Assembly: GCA_904374805.1 (NCBI GenBank)
Contig: CAJFEW010000026.1
Coordinates: 1-64,000 of the forward strand
Reading direction: 5' to 3'
From: an uncultured Neglectibacter sp.
GTDB taxonomy: Bacteria > Bacillota > Clostridia > Oscillospirales > Acutalibacteraceae
DNA length: 64,000 nt
Positions 43,424 to 51,380 of this stretch are shown one piece after another (position 1 is the stretch's first letter; every line of letters begins with the position of its first letter). A model generated the notes under the pieces. It was not told the origin of the DNA. It saw only the letters and a program-made list of their open reading frames with translations, and made no database searches. The position numbers and the translations under genes were made by a program.

Positions 43424-43757
43424 CCGCCCTTGCCGCAGGCAAGAAGGCGGCTTGCCTGGGGTGCAACCCCCCCGCCCTTGCCGCAGGCAAGAAGGCGGCT
43501 CGCCCGGGGTGCAACCCCCCGCCCTTGCCGCAGGCAAGAGGGCGGCTTGCCTGGGGTGCAACCCCCCGCCCTTGCCGTAGGCAAGAAGGCGGCTTGCCTG
43601 GGGTGCAACCCCCCGCCCTTGCCGCAGGCAAGAAGGCGGCTTGCCCGGGGTGCAACCCCCCGCCCTTGCCGCAGGCAAGAAGGCGGCTCGCCCGGGGTGC
43701 ACCCCCCCGCCCTTGCCGCAGGCAAGAAGGCGGCTTGCCTGGGGTGCAACCCCCCTT
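43424..43757 (-). repeat. 47-bp tandem repeat array in E3 (seven units)
   Basis: Units start at 43424, 43472, 43519, 43566, 43613, 43660 and 43707 (one step of 48, the rest 47). The sequence is the reverse complement of the E1 units, with point changes. The array stops at the MATE stop codon. Confidence 0.92.
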
Positions 43758-45095
43758 TTAGGAGCCGAATTGTTTTACGTGCTTCATCACCTTGCAGTAA
43801 GCGGGAATCAGGAAGCAGTCCGCCATAACCCAGGCCACGGGGCTGGCAAAGCAGGCGGCAAGGAATCCCCAGTGGGGCACCACAAACAGGCCGAACACAC
43901 CCCGGGCTACCATCTCAAACACCCCTGCAAACACGGCCAGCTTGCTGTAGCCCATGCCTTGAATCAGCAGGCGGAACACGTTCACCCCCGCCAAGGGGAT
44001 GAAGAAGATGGCTTGGATCACCATAAACTGGTAGGCTTGGTGGATGATCTCCTGCTCGCCCTGATCCACGAACAGCAAGACCATGGTGTCTCCGAAGAAG
44101 AGCAGCACAAAAAAGGCTGCCACAGAGTACACACTGCCAATGAGCATGCCGGCCCGCAGCCCAGGGGCAATGCGGTCCCCCTTGCGGGCGCCGATGTTCT
44201 GCCCACCGTAGGTGGACATGGAAACGCCCAAGGCGTCGAAGATGGTGGCAAAGAACGCGTACAGCTTGCTGCCGGCGGTGATGGAAGCCACAGCCGAGGA
44301 GCCCAGGCCATTGACGGAGGTTTGCAGCATAATGCTGCCAATGGCGGTGATGGAAGTCTGCAAAGCCATGGGCAGGCCCATGCCCAGCAGCTGGCGGGCA
44401 AACAGGGGCCGAAACCGCAGATCGTCCCGGGTCACGTGGAGCAGGGGCACCTTTTTCCAGATGAACAACAGGCAGGCCAGGCCGGACACCCCTTGGGAAA
44501 TCACGGTGGCCCAGGCGGCGCCTGCCACGCCCAGAGGCACCACCACAATGAGAAACAGGTCCAGGCCGATGTTCAGCAGGGAGGCCACAATCAAAAACAC
44601 CACCGGGGTGCGGCTGTCTCCCAAAGCCCGCAGCAAGCTGGCCAGGGCGTTGTAGAGCACAATGGTGGGAATGCCCAGGAAAATCACCACAATGTAGTTG
44701 TAGGCGTCGTCGATAATGTCCGCCGGGGTGTCCATCCACTGGAGGATCGGCCGGCACAGCAGCACCGTACACACGGTGATCACCAAGGAGAACCCTGCCG
44801 CCAGCCACAATATGTTGCCCACAAAGCGCTTGAGTTCCTTAAAGTCCTTGGAGCCGAAGCTTTGGGCCACGGGAATGGCGAACCCGGAGCACACGCCCAC
44901 GCAGAACCCTACAATCAAAAAGTTCACCGAACCGGTGGAGCCCACTGCGGCCAGAGGGCCCGTTCCCAAAAAACGGCCCACAATGATGGTGTCCACCATG
45001 GAGTAAAACTGCTGAAACAGGTTGCCAAACATCAGGGGAATGGCAAAGTTCAGCACCAGCTTCATGGGAGAGCCCACGGTCATATCCTTGGTCAT
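43758..45095 (-). CDS. MATE-family efflux transporter
   Basis: A 445-residue multidrug/toxic-compound exporter with twelve predicted membrane helices in two similar halves. It starts MTKDMTVGSPMKLVLNFAIPLMF and contains QFYSMVDTIIVGRFLG near residue 29, and the second-half equivalent around ALQTSITAIGSIMLQ near 235. It is probably Na+- or H+-coupled in the cytoplasmic membrane; substrates unknown. It has its own promoter, and its stop codon borders the 47-bp array. Confidence 0.93.
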   Translation of the reverse strand: MTKDMTVGSPMKLVLNFAIPLMFGNLFQQFYSMVDTIIVGRFLGTGPLAAVGSTGSVNFLIVGFCVGVCSGFAIPVAQSFGSKDFKELKRFVGNILWLAAGFSLVITVCTVLLCRPILQWMDTPADIIDDAYNYIVVIFLGIPTIVLYNALASLLRALGDSRTPVVFLIVASLLNIGLDLFLIVVVPLGVAGAAWATVISQGVSGLACLLFIWKKVPLLHVTRDDLRFRPLFARQLLGMGLPMALQTSITAIGSIMLQTSVNGLGSSAVASITAGSKLYAFFATIFDALGVSMSTYGGQNIGARKGDRIAPGLRAGMLIGSVYSVAAFFVLLFFGDTMVLLFVDQGEQEIIHQAYQFMVIQAIFFIPLAGVNVFRLLIQGMGYSKLAVFAGVFEMVARGVFGLFVVPHWGFLAACFASPVAWVMADCFLIPAYCKVMKHVKQFGS

Positions 45096-45155
45096 AGCAC
45101 AGCGCCCCCTTGTAATAACCCTCGGGGCAACGCCCCGTTTTTTGCAACGTATCGC

Positions 45156-45184
45156 ATCTTACACCATCAAAAATCAAAGTGCAA
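45156..45184 (-). promoter_or_regulatory. Promoter of the MATE gene
   Basis: Minus-strand TTGCAC (45179-45184), 17-bp spacer, TAAGAT (45156-45161). The leader contains the hairpin CGGGGC-AAC-GCCCCG (45123-45137). The 342-bp gap (45096-45437) otherwise holds the pgcA terminator and AT-rich DNA. Confidence 0.7.
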
Positions 45185-45365
45185 TGGGGTTTTGTGAATT
45201 TGTTAGGGCTCTGTTAAATTTCGGCGATTGCCCTAGAAGGAATGGCTATTTCACGATTTTTTTACCGTGTTTTTACGAAGGAGCTTTTGTGCTTGCGGGA
45301 AAAGAGGGAAAGCTCCCGCTGCCGAAAGCCGGCTGCGCCTCCTCACTTCCCCTCGGGGCTTCCGC

Positions 45366-45400
45366 AAAAAAGAAGGCTGTTGCCTGGGGCAACAGCCTTC
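45366..45400 (-). terminator. Terminator of the phosphohexomutase gene
   Basis: Perfect 13-bp stem GAAGGCTGTTGCC/GGCAACAGCCTTC (45372-45384, 45388-45400) followed by six T on the minus strand. Confidence 0.92.
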
Positions 45401-45437
45401 TTTGCATGCGTCCGGTTTCTCCCAGCTTTAGGGCGTC

Positions 45438-47135
45438 TCAGATCCCCAGCAGGGCGGGAGCGGCGTCGGTCATCTTCTGAATCTCCTCCAGGGAGGCGTC
45501 CATGGTGGCGCCCTTGCCGGAGAGATAGATCTTGATCTTGGGCTCGGTGCCGGAGGGACGGACAATCAGCTTGCAGCCGTTTGCCATCCGGTACTCCAAC
45601 ACATTGGACTTGGGCAGGTCGATGGGGCCTTCCTTGTCTCCATAGGCCTGGGACAGCAGGTAGTCGCTGCGGCCCACCACCTTGGTCCCGGCGATCTCTG
45701 CAGGGGGATTTTTCCGCAGGGTGTCCATGATGTTGTTCATGGTCTTCATGCCGTCCTCCCCTTCAAAGGCAAAGTTCAGGGTGGAGTTCTGGTAGTAGCC
45801 GTACTTCTCATACAGCTCGTTCATCACATCCACCAGGGTCTTGCCCTGGCGCTTGTAATAGGAGGCCATTTCGCAGATGAGCATGCTGCCGTCCACGGCG
45901 TCCTTGTCCCGGACATAGCCGCCGGAGAGATAGCCGTAGCTCTCTTCAAAGCCCAGCAGGTAGCTGTCTGCATTGCCCTCTTTCTCCTCCAGCTCGGCGA
46001 TGATGTCGCCGATGTACTTAAAGCCGGTCAGGCAACGGCGCAGCTCTACGCCATACTCCTGGGCGATGGGGTCCACCATATCCGTGGAGACAATGGTGGT
46101 CACCGCCACGGGATGGGCAGGCAGCTTGCCCTGCTCCTTCTTCACCTTGGCGATGAAGTCCAGCAGCAGAATGCCCACTTCGTTGCCGGTCATAAGCACA
46201 TACTGGCCGCCCTGGTTTACGGCAATGCCCACCCGGTCGCAGTCCGGGTCTGTGGCCAGCAGCAGGTCGGGCTGCACCTTCTCGCACAGCTCCAGGCCCT
46301 TCTGCAGGGCCTCCCGGAACTCCGGGTTGGGATAGGGGCAGGTGGGGAAGTTGCCGTCCGGCTCGCTCTGCTCCGGCACCACTGTGATGTCCTGGATGCC
46401 AATCCGGTCCAGAATACGGGTGACGCACATTTTGCCAGAGCCGTTCAAGGGGGTGTACACCAGCTTCAGGTTGCTGGCGTCGTCGATCAGGCTCTCCTTG
46501 TACACCTCGTCCAAGAAGGCGTCCACGGTCTCATCTCCAATATAGGCGATGAGCCCCTGCTGAACCCCTTCTTCAAAGTCCATCTTCTTCACGTCTGCGA
46601 AGATGTCCAAGGCGTTGATCTCGTTCATAATGCCGTCGGCCATGTCGGCGGTCACCTGGCAGCCGTCGCTGCCGTAGGCCTTATAGCCGTTGTACTTGGC
46701 GGGGTTGTGGCTGGCGGTGACGCAGATGCCCGCGTCGCACCCCAGATGCCGCACCGCAAAGGACAGGGACGGCGTGGGCATCAGCTGGGGATAGAGATAG
46801 GCCTTGATGCCGTTGGCGGCCAGCACCGCCGCAGACTGCTGGGAAAACAGCACGCCCTTGTTGCGGCTGTCGTGGGCAATGGCCACAGATTGGGGCTTTC
46901 CGTCGGCGTGTTTCAGCAGATAATTGGCCAGGCCCTGGGTGGCCTTGCGCACCGTGTACACGTTCATCCGGTTGGTGCCGGCGCCGATGACGCCCCGCAG
47001 GCCGCCGGTGCCAAACTCCAAGTCCCGGTAAAAACGGTCGTTGATCTCTTCTTCCTGGCCCTGAATAGACCGGAGCTCCTCGGTCAGGTCCGGATCGTCC
47101 AGGGGCTGCTGCAACCATCTTTCATATTCTGTCAT
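45438..47135 (-). CDS. pgcA: Phosphoglucomutase/phosphomannomutase (PgcA type)
   Basis: Interconverts hexose 1- and 6-phosphates. The 565-residue four-domain protein shows FGTGGLRG near residue 41, the phosphoserine loop TASHNP near 138, the Mg site DPDCDRVG near 293, the sugar-binding GFEESYG near 393 and the C-terminal phosphate loop RPSGTEPK near 525. Size and order match B. subtilis PgcA rather than GlmM. ATG 47135 follows AAGGGAAG. It feeds UDP-glucose and glycan synthesis. Confidence 0.94.
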   Translation of the reverse strand: MTEYERWLQQPLDDPDLTEELRSIQGQEEEINDRFYRDLEFGTGGLRGVIGAGTNRMNVYTVRKATQGLANYLLKHADGKPQSVAIAHDSRNKGVLFSQQSAAVLAANGIKAYLYPQLMPTPSLSFAVRHLGCDAGICVTASHNPAKYNGYKAYGSDGCQVTADMADGIMNEINALDIFADVKKMDFEEGVQQGLIAYIGDETVDAFLDEVYKESLIDDASNLKLVYTPLNGSGKMCVTRILDRIGIQDITVVPEQSEPDGNFPTCPYPNPEFREALQKGLELCEKVQPDLLLATDPDCDRVGIAVNQGGQYVLMTGNEVGILLLDFIAKVKKEQGKLPAHPVAVTTIVSTDMVDPIAQEYGVELRRCLTGFKYIGDIIAELEEKEGNADSYLLGFEESYGYLSGGYVRDKDAVDGSMLICEMASYYKRQGKTLVDVMNELYEKYGYYQNSTLNFAFEGEDGMKTMNNIMDTLRKNPPAEIAGTKVVGRSDYLLSQAYGDKEGPIDLPKSNVLEYRMANGCKLIVRPSGTEPKIKIYLSGKGATMDASLEEIQKMTDAAPALLGI

Positions 47136-47244
47136 AGGAAATCTTCCCCTTCCTTCCCGAGCTTTGAGCTCAGGTATAATGCTTAGATTTCTATGATCTA
47201 GATTACCATTTTTTGTGCGCCGTGTCAACTCGTAACCGGAGGGT

Positions 47245-47712
47245 TTACGGCAGTTTTACAAGGTTTGTTACAATTCCCTGAGGGGTGAGATCCAAGGTGC
47301 CGTAACCGGCCCCCCACCCGCTGAGGGAGCCTGGGTTCATCAGGTAGAGCCCCTGGTCGTAATCGGTGTAGGGCTGGTGGGTGTGGCCAAACAGCAGCAC
47401 CTGGGCGCCCCGCTCCCGGGCGGCGCAGACGGCGGTGTACAGCCCGCTTTTCACCCCGTACAGATGGCCGTGGGTGAAGAAAATTTTCACCCCGTCCACG
47501 GCGTATTCCCCCGTAGCCGGCAGGTCGGAGCCCCAATCGCAGTTGCCCCGCACCCCCAAAAACATCTTTTCCGGGAAAGAGCGTTTGGCCCGCAGGAACT
47601 CCTCCTCCCCGTCTCCCAAATGGATCACCAGCTCTGCCTTGGGCTGGGCCAAAATGGCCCGGCGCAAGTCGCTGTCGCTGCCATGGGTATCGGACACCAC
47701 TAAAATCCGCAT
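47245..47712 (-). CDS. YfcE/MJ0936-family metallophosphoesterase
   Basis: A 155-residue calcineurin-like phosphodiesterase with DTHGS near residue 8, GDGEEE near 33, GNCDW near 56, THGH near 80 and GHTHQP near 109, the full dimetal set. Family members hydrolyse bis-p-nitrophenyl phosphate; the natural substrate is unknown. In many Clostridia it follows rdgB, which is absent here. The ATG follows AAGGAG. Confidence 0.9.
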   Translation of the reverse strand: MRILVVSDTHGSDSDLRRAILAQPKAELVIHLGDGEEEFLRAKRSFPEKMFLGVRGNCDWGSDLPATGEYAVDGVKIFFTHGHLYGVKSGLYTAVCAARERGAQVLLFGHTHQPYTDYDQGLYLMNPGSLSGWGAGYGTLDLTPQGIVTNLVKLP

Positions 47713-47766
47713 ACGTCCACTCCTTCCTTTCCTCTGTCATGTTTTTCTCTCTGCCGCATACTATGG

Positions 47767-47797
47767 AAGTGGGACCGTCCCCGTGACGGCCCCACTT
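47767..47797 (+). other. Hairpin in the leader of the small-protein cluster
   Basis: AAGTGGGACCGTC and GACGGCCCCACTT pair with one mismatch around a 5-nt loop, 23 bp before the ATG of the first small protein. Possible leader structure; no U-run follows. Confidence 0.55.
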
Positions 47798-47819
47798 CCT
47801 GAGAAAGGGGGAAACGGGA

Positions 47820-48083
47820 ATGACCCCGTCTTCCAAGCCCAATGAAAACCAGCTGGAGTCTCTGCTCCAGCAGTGTGCCCAGCGGCTGGGCACCACGCCC
47901 CAGGCCCTGAAACAGGCCGCCCAAAAAGGCGACCTCTCCCACCTGGTCCCCTCCCAGGGGACCGAGGCCCAGGCCCTGCAAAAGGTGCTTACAGATCCCC
48001 AAGCCGCCCAAAAACTGCTTGCCACCCCCCAGGCTCAGAAACTGCTGCGCCTGCTGGGAAATCCTCCCCAGCCGGGGAAATAA
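47820..48083 (+). CDS. Small protein A of a three-gene unknown cluster
   Basis: 87 residues, not recognised. Predicted helical, Gln/Leu/Ala-rich, with TTPQALKQAAQKGDLSHLV near residue 25 and TDPQAAQKLLATPQAQKLLRLLG near 57. The repeated T/SxPQxxxxLxxLL pattern recurs in protein B. ATG 47820 follows GGGGGAAACGGGA. Three genes lie in the same direction with 27- and 14-bp gaps, each with its own ribosome site, so they form an operon. Confidence 0.65.
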   Translation: MTPSSKPNENQLESLLQQCAQRLGTTPQALKQAAQKGDLSHLVPSQGTEAQALQKVLTDPQAAQKLLATPQAQKLLRLLGNPPQPGK

Positions 48084-48110
48084 CCGCTTCCGCCGGAGAA
48101 GGAGCCTTCC

Positions 48111-48530
48111 ATGGACGATTTGACCCAACAGCTCAATCAGATCCTCTCCAACCCCCAAACCATGGGGCAGCTGCAAAAGCTGCTGGGGGGCGGGGAGGAC
48201 GCTGCCCCGCCCCAGGAGTCCTCCGCCGGCACACCGGACCTGTCCGCCCTGCTGGGGGCCCTGGGGGCGGGCTCTCAGCAGCAGCCCTCCAGCGGCCTGG
48301 CCGCTCTTTCGCCCCAAACCCTCACGGCCCTCACCCGGCTGGCCCCCCTGCTCTCCCAGGTAAACCAGGAGGACGACGCCACCCGGCTGCTCCGGGCCCT
48401 GCGGCCTCTGCTGAGCCAGCCCCGCCAGAACAAGGTGGATGAGGCCCTGAAAATTCTGCAAATGCTCCGCTTGCTGCCCCTGCTCAAGGAGAGCGGCGTG
48501 CTTTCCGGGCTCCTGTCCGGGCTGCTGTGA
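48111..48530 (+). CDS. Small protein B of a three-gene unknown cluster
   Basis: 139 residues, not recognised. An N-terminal helix (LTQQLNQILSNPQTMGQLQKLL), a Gly/Pro/Ser-rich linker (about 25-62), then a Leu-rich helical domain ending LLPLLKESGVLSGLLSGLL. The SNPQTMGQLQKLLGG motif resembles TDPQAAQKLL in protein A. ATG follows GAAGGAG at 6 bp. The amphipathic C-terminus may touch membranes or a partner; inference only. Confidence 0.65.
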   Translation: MDDLTQQLNQILSNPQTMGQLQKLLGGGEDAAPPQESSAGTPDLSALLGALGAGSQQQPSSGLAALSPQTLTALTRLAPLLSQVNQEDDATRLLRALRPLLSQPRQNKVDEALKILQMLRLLPLLKESGVLSGLLSGLL

Positions 48531-48544
48531 GAAAGGAGGGCGCC

Positions 48545-48841
48545 ATGCCTGGGGATTTGGACATGAACAAACTGCAGGAAGAGGCAGCCCGCCGGGCCCG
48601 GGAAATGCAGGCCCGGGCCCGCATTCCGCCTCCCCGGAAACCTGCCCGGGAAGCGCCCCGGCCGGAACAACCGGCCCCGCCGCCTCCGGCGCCTTCGCCC
48701 GCGCCGTCCCAGGAGGAGTCCCCCCTGGGGGTGTTCTTTCAGGACAAGGAGCGCACGGTGATTTTGGCCCTGCTGCTTCTGCTCAGCGGCGAGGAGAAAA
48801 ACAACGAGCTGCTGTTCGCCCTGTTCTTTTTGCTCCTATAG
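48545..48841 (+). CDS. Small protein C of a three-gene unknown cluster
   Basis: 98 residues, not recognised. A charged N-terminal helix (MNKLQEEAARRAREMQARAR), a proline-rich linker of about 30 residues, and a hydrophobic C-terminus with two leucine runs (VILALLLLLSG, then LLFALFFLLL) separated by the acidic GEEKNNE. The leucine runs are short for membrane helices (about 10 each), which suggests membrane contact or self-assembly. ATG 48545 follows AAAGGAGG at 5 bp; an upstream in-frame start overlapping gene B is less likely. Confidence 0.65.
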   Translation: MPGDLDMNKLQEEAARRAREMQARARIPPPRKPAREAPRPEQPAPPPPAPSPAPSQEESPLGVFFQDKERTVILALLLLLSGEEKNNELLFALFFLLL

Positions 48842-49025
48842 GGAGTGGCCCCTTCCGCCTCTCCCGCCCCGCCCAGGGCTGCCGGCTTCCGCCGGGCGCG
48901 CCCTGGGCGCTGGCTTTTCTTTCCCGGCCGCACCGGGGCTAAAGGGCGGCGCTCTTGTGCAAAGAAGGGGCGTGCCCCAAAAACTTGGCCCGCCGCCGGC
49001 GCGGGGCCTGGGACGGTTTTTCCTG

Positions 49026-50264
49026 TCACCGCACCTGGCCGTTGCCCCGAATGAGGAATTTGTAGCTGACCAGCTGCTCCAAGCCCATGGGCCCTCGGGC
49101 GTGGAGCTTTTGGGTGGAGATGCCGATCTCCGCCCCCAGACCGAACTCGCCTCCATCTGTAAACCGGGTGGAGGCGTTTACATACACGGCGGCGGCGTCC
49201 ACCTCTTCCAAAAACCGCTGGGCAGCGGTGTAGTTTTCCGTGACGATGCACTCGCTGTGGCCGGTGGAGTACCGGGCAATGTGGTCCAAAGCTTCCTCCA
49301 GCGAGGAGACCACCTTCACCGCCAGGATATAGTCCAGGTATTCCGTGGCCCAATCCTCCTGGGTGGCGGGGACAACCCCCGGCAGAAGGGCCCGGGTCTT
49401 TTCACAGCCCCGCAGCTCCACCTGCTTTTCCTCCAGCCGGGCCCGAATCCGGGGCAAAGCCTCCTTCGCCACCGCTTCATGAACCAAAAGGGTCTCTATG
49501 GCGTTGCACACCGAGGGCCGGGAGGTCTTGCCGTTGTACACAATCTCCGCGGCCATGTCCAGGTCCGCGTCCTTGTCCACGTAGACGTGGCAGTTGCCCA
49601 CGCCGGTTTCAATCACCGGCACCCGGGCGTTCTCTTTCACCGAGCGGATCAGCCCCGCCCCGCCCCGGGGAATGAGCACGTCCAAATAGTCCGTCAAGGC
49701 CATCAGCTCCTGGGCGGACTGGCGGCTGGTGTCCTCCACCAGCTGGACGCAGTCTCCAGGCAGCCCCTCCTCCTCCAGGGCCTCCCGGAGGATCCGGGTC
49801 ACCGCCTGGTTGGAGCGGAAGGCCTCCTTTCCACCCCGAAGGATCACGGCGCTGCCCGCCTGCAGGCACAAGCTGGCCGCGTCGCTGGTCACGTTGGGCC
49901 GGGCCTCGTAGATCAAGCCGATGACCCCCAGGGGCACGGTGATCTTTTCCAACCGCAGGCCGTTGGGCCTTGTCTCCCCGGAGAGCACCCGGCCCACTGG
50001 ATCGGGGGCTTTGGCCACCTCCTCCACAGCCTGGGCCATGGCTCGGACGCGGGCCTCTGTCAGCGCCAACCGGTCCAGCAAGGCCTGGGACATGCCCGCC
50101 GCCCGGCCGGCTTCCAGATCCAGGCGGTTGGCCTCCAAAATCTCCTGCCGCCGCGCCCAGAGGGCTTCTCCTGCCCGGAGCAGGGCCGCCTGCTTCCGGG
50201 GGCCTGCGTGGGCCAGAACCCGGGCGGCGGCCTTGGCCCGTTTGCCCAGTTCGGTGATGGTCAT
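49026..50264 (-). CDS. proA: Gamma-glutamyl phosphate reductase ProA
   Basis: Second step of proline synthesis, an NADPH-dependent reduction to glutamate semialdehyde. The 412-residue aldehyde-dehydrogenase-superfamily protein has IYEARPNVTSDAA near residue 118, GNCHVYVD near 227 and the catalytic Cys in SRPSVCNAIETLLVH near 255. ATG 50264 follows AAAGGAGG at 8 bp. It lies after proB, separated by tandem remnants of the proB 3' end. Confidence 0.96.
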   Translation of the reverse strand: MTITELGKRAKAAARVLAHAGPRKQAALLRAGEALWARRQEILEANRLDLEAGRAAGMSQALLDRLALTEARVRAMAQAVEEVAKAPDPVGRVLSGETRPNGLRLEKITVPLGVIGLIYEARPNVTSDAASLCLQAGSAVILRGGKEAFRSNQAVTRILREALEEEGLPGDCVQLVEDTSRQSAQELMALTDYLDVLIPRGGAGLIRSVKENARVPVIETGVGNCHVYVDKDADLDMAAEIVYNGKTSRPSVCNAIETLLVHEAVAKEALPRIRARLEEKQVELRGCEKTRALLPGVVPATQEDWATEYLDYILAVKVVSSLEEALDHIARYSTGHSECIVTENYTAAQRFLEEVDAAAVYVNASTRFTDGGEFGLGAEIGISTQKLHARGPMGLEQLVSYKFLIRGNGQVR

Positions 50265-50354
50265 AGAAAATGCCTCCTTTTGTGGTGTAGTGTCCGGCGG
50301 GCTTTGGGAAAACTTCCCCACCACGCCGGGCGCGGAACTTGGACCGCCCCGCCC

Positions 50355-50512
50355 TTTTACACGGGAAACAAGGTGCCCACCCACTGCAGCTGTTTCTATC
50401 ATAGAAACATTTGCCACCTTTTTACACGGGAAACAGGGCGCCTGCCTGCTGCAGTTGTTTCTATTATAGAAACAATTCTTCACTCTTTTATACGGGGAAC
50501 AGGGTGCCTACA
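50355..50512 (-). repeat. Tandem triplication of the proB 3' end (65-66 bp period)
   Basis: Matching points lie at 50489 (true proB end), 50423 and 50358. Each copy carries the last codons (G-[TA]-L-F-P-V) and a TAA stop; two copies of the hairpin TTGTTTCTAT-N-ATAGAAACA(A) lie between them (50390-50410, 50456-50476). The extra copies have no start codon. Confidence 0.9.
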
Positions 50513-51276
50513 TCCTCGCCCTCCAGCAGGCGGTAGAGGGTCTCCCCCTTGGCGCCGCTGACAATGGCCGTGGGGATGCCCTGTTCCCTTGCCAGCTTGG
50601 CGGCCTTCAGCTTGGTGGCCATGCCGCCCGTGCCCCGGTTGGAGCCGGCCCCTCCCGCCAAAGCCTCGATCTGGGGGGTGATTTCCTCCACCCGGGGCAT
50701 GCGCCGGGCTCCTGGGTCCTTCCGGGGATCCCCGTCGTACAGGCCGTCGATGTCCGTGAGAATCACAAGCCCTTGGGCCCCGCACAGCCCCGCCACCACC
50801 GCGGACAGGGTGTCGTTGTCCCCAAAGTTCTTGCCCTCCAGCTCTTTTGTTTCCACCGTGTCGTTCTCGTTGACCACGGGGATCACCCCCATGGACAAAA
50901 GCTCCCGGAAGGTGTTCTGCACGTTCTCCCGGCCCCGGGGCACATCCACCACGTCGGCGGTGAGCAGCACCTGGGCCACGGTGTGGTTGTACTCTCCAAA
51001 GAACTTGTCGTAGAGGAACATGAGCTCGCACTGGCCCACCGCCGCCAGGGCCTGTTTCTTTTCGGTCTCCTCCGGCCGCTGGAGCAGGCCCAGCTTGCCC
51101 ATGCCCACCCCAATAGCGCCGGAACTGACCAACACCAGCTTCCGCCCGGCGTTTTGCAGGTCCGACAGGGTGCGGCACAGCTCTTCCATGCGCCGCAGGT
51201 TCACTTTACCGTTTTCGTAGGTGAGGGTGGAGGTGCCCACCTTCACCACCAAAATTTCCGCGTCCTTTACTTCCAT
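50488..51276 (-). CDS. proB: Glutamate 5-kinase ProB, short form without PUA domain
   Basis: First step of proline synthesis: ATP-dependent phosphorylation of glutamate. The 262-residue amino-acid-kinase domain shows VVKVGTSTLT near residue 9, VSSGAIGVG near 49, NENDTV near 135, DNDTLSA near 149 and TDIDGLY near 172. The C-terminal PUA domain of the 367-residue E. coli enzyme is absent, as in several Firmicutes. ATG 51276 has only a weak upstream GAG; no better start is seen. It is followed by two degenerate copies of its own end. Confidence 0.93.
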   Translation of the reverse strand: MEVKDAEILVVKVGTSTLTYENGKVNLRRMEELCRTLSDLQNAGRKLVLVSSGAIGVGMGKLGLLQRPEETEKKQALAAVGQCELMFLYDKFFGEYNHTVAQVLLTADVVDVPRGRENVQNTFRELLSMGVIPVVNENDTVETKELEGKNFGDNDTLSAVVAGLCGAQGLVILTDIDGLYDGDPRKDPGARRMPRVEEITPQIEALAGGAGSNRGTGGMATKLKAAKLAREQGIPTAIVSGAKGETLYRLLEGEDVGTLFPV

Positions 51277-51380
51277 ACTCTCGGGTGTGGGGCCTGGGCC
51301 CCGTCCTTTCCTAGTTTTTGCCGGGTCAGGGGAGGGTGCCCCCTGCAAACAGCCGGCCTCCTCTCCCTTGGGGGCAGCGC

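Larger units (their letters stand above)
42955..43757 (-). repeat. GC-rich hairpin mosaic E3
   Basis: 803 bp between convergent degV and the MATE gene, oriented opposite to E1 and E2. From the left: CTTTCTTGAAAGAAAG and GGCAAAGAACTT, GCGCGCGTTCGCGTG, one 47-bp-type unit, a plus-strand terminator (43141), G/C palindromes (43200-43310), CCTAAGAACGGACAAC, GGTTTTCCATGC, then seven 47-bp units up to the MATE stop. No gene seen; all six frames are open through most of it. Confidence 0.85.

Noticed and set aside
43424..43757. CRISPR array
   Set aside because: Repeats are directly contiguous (47-bp period), each unit is the whole period, there are no unique spacers and no cas genes.
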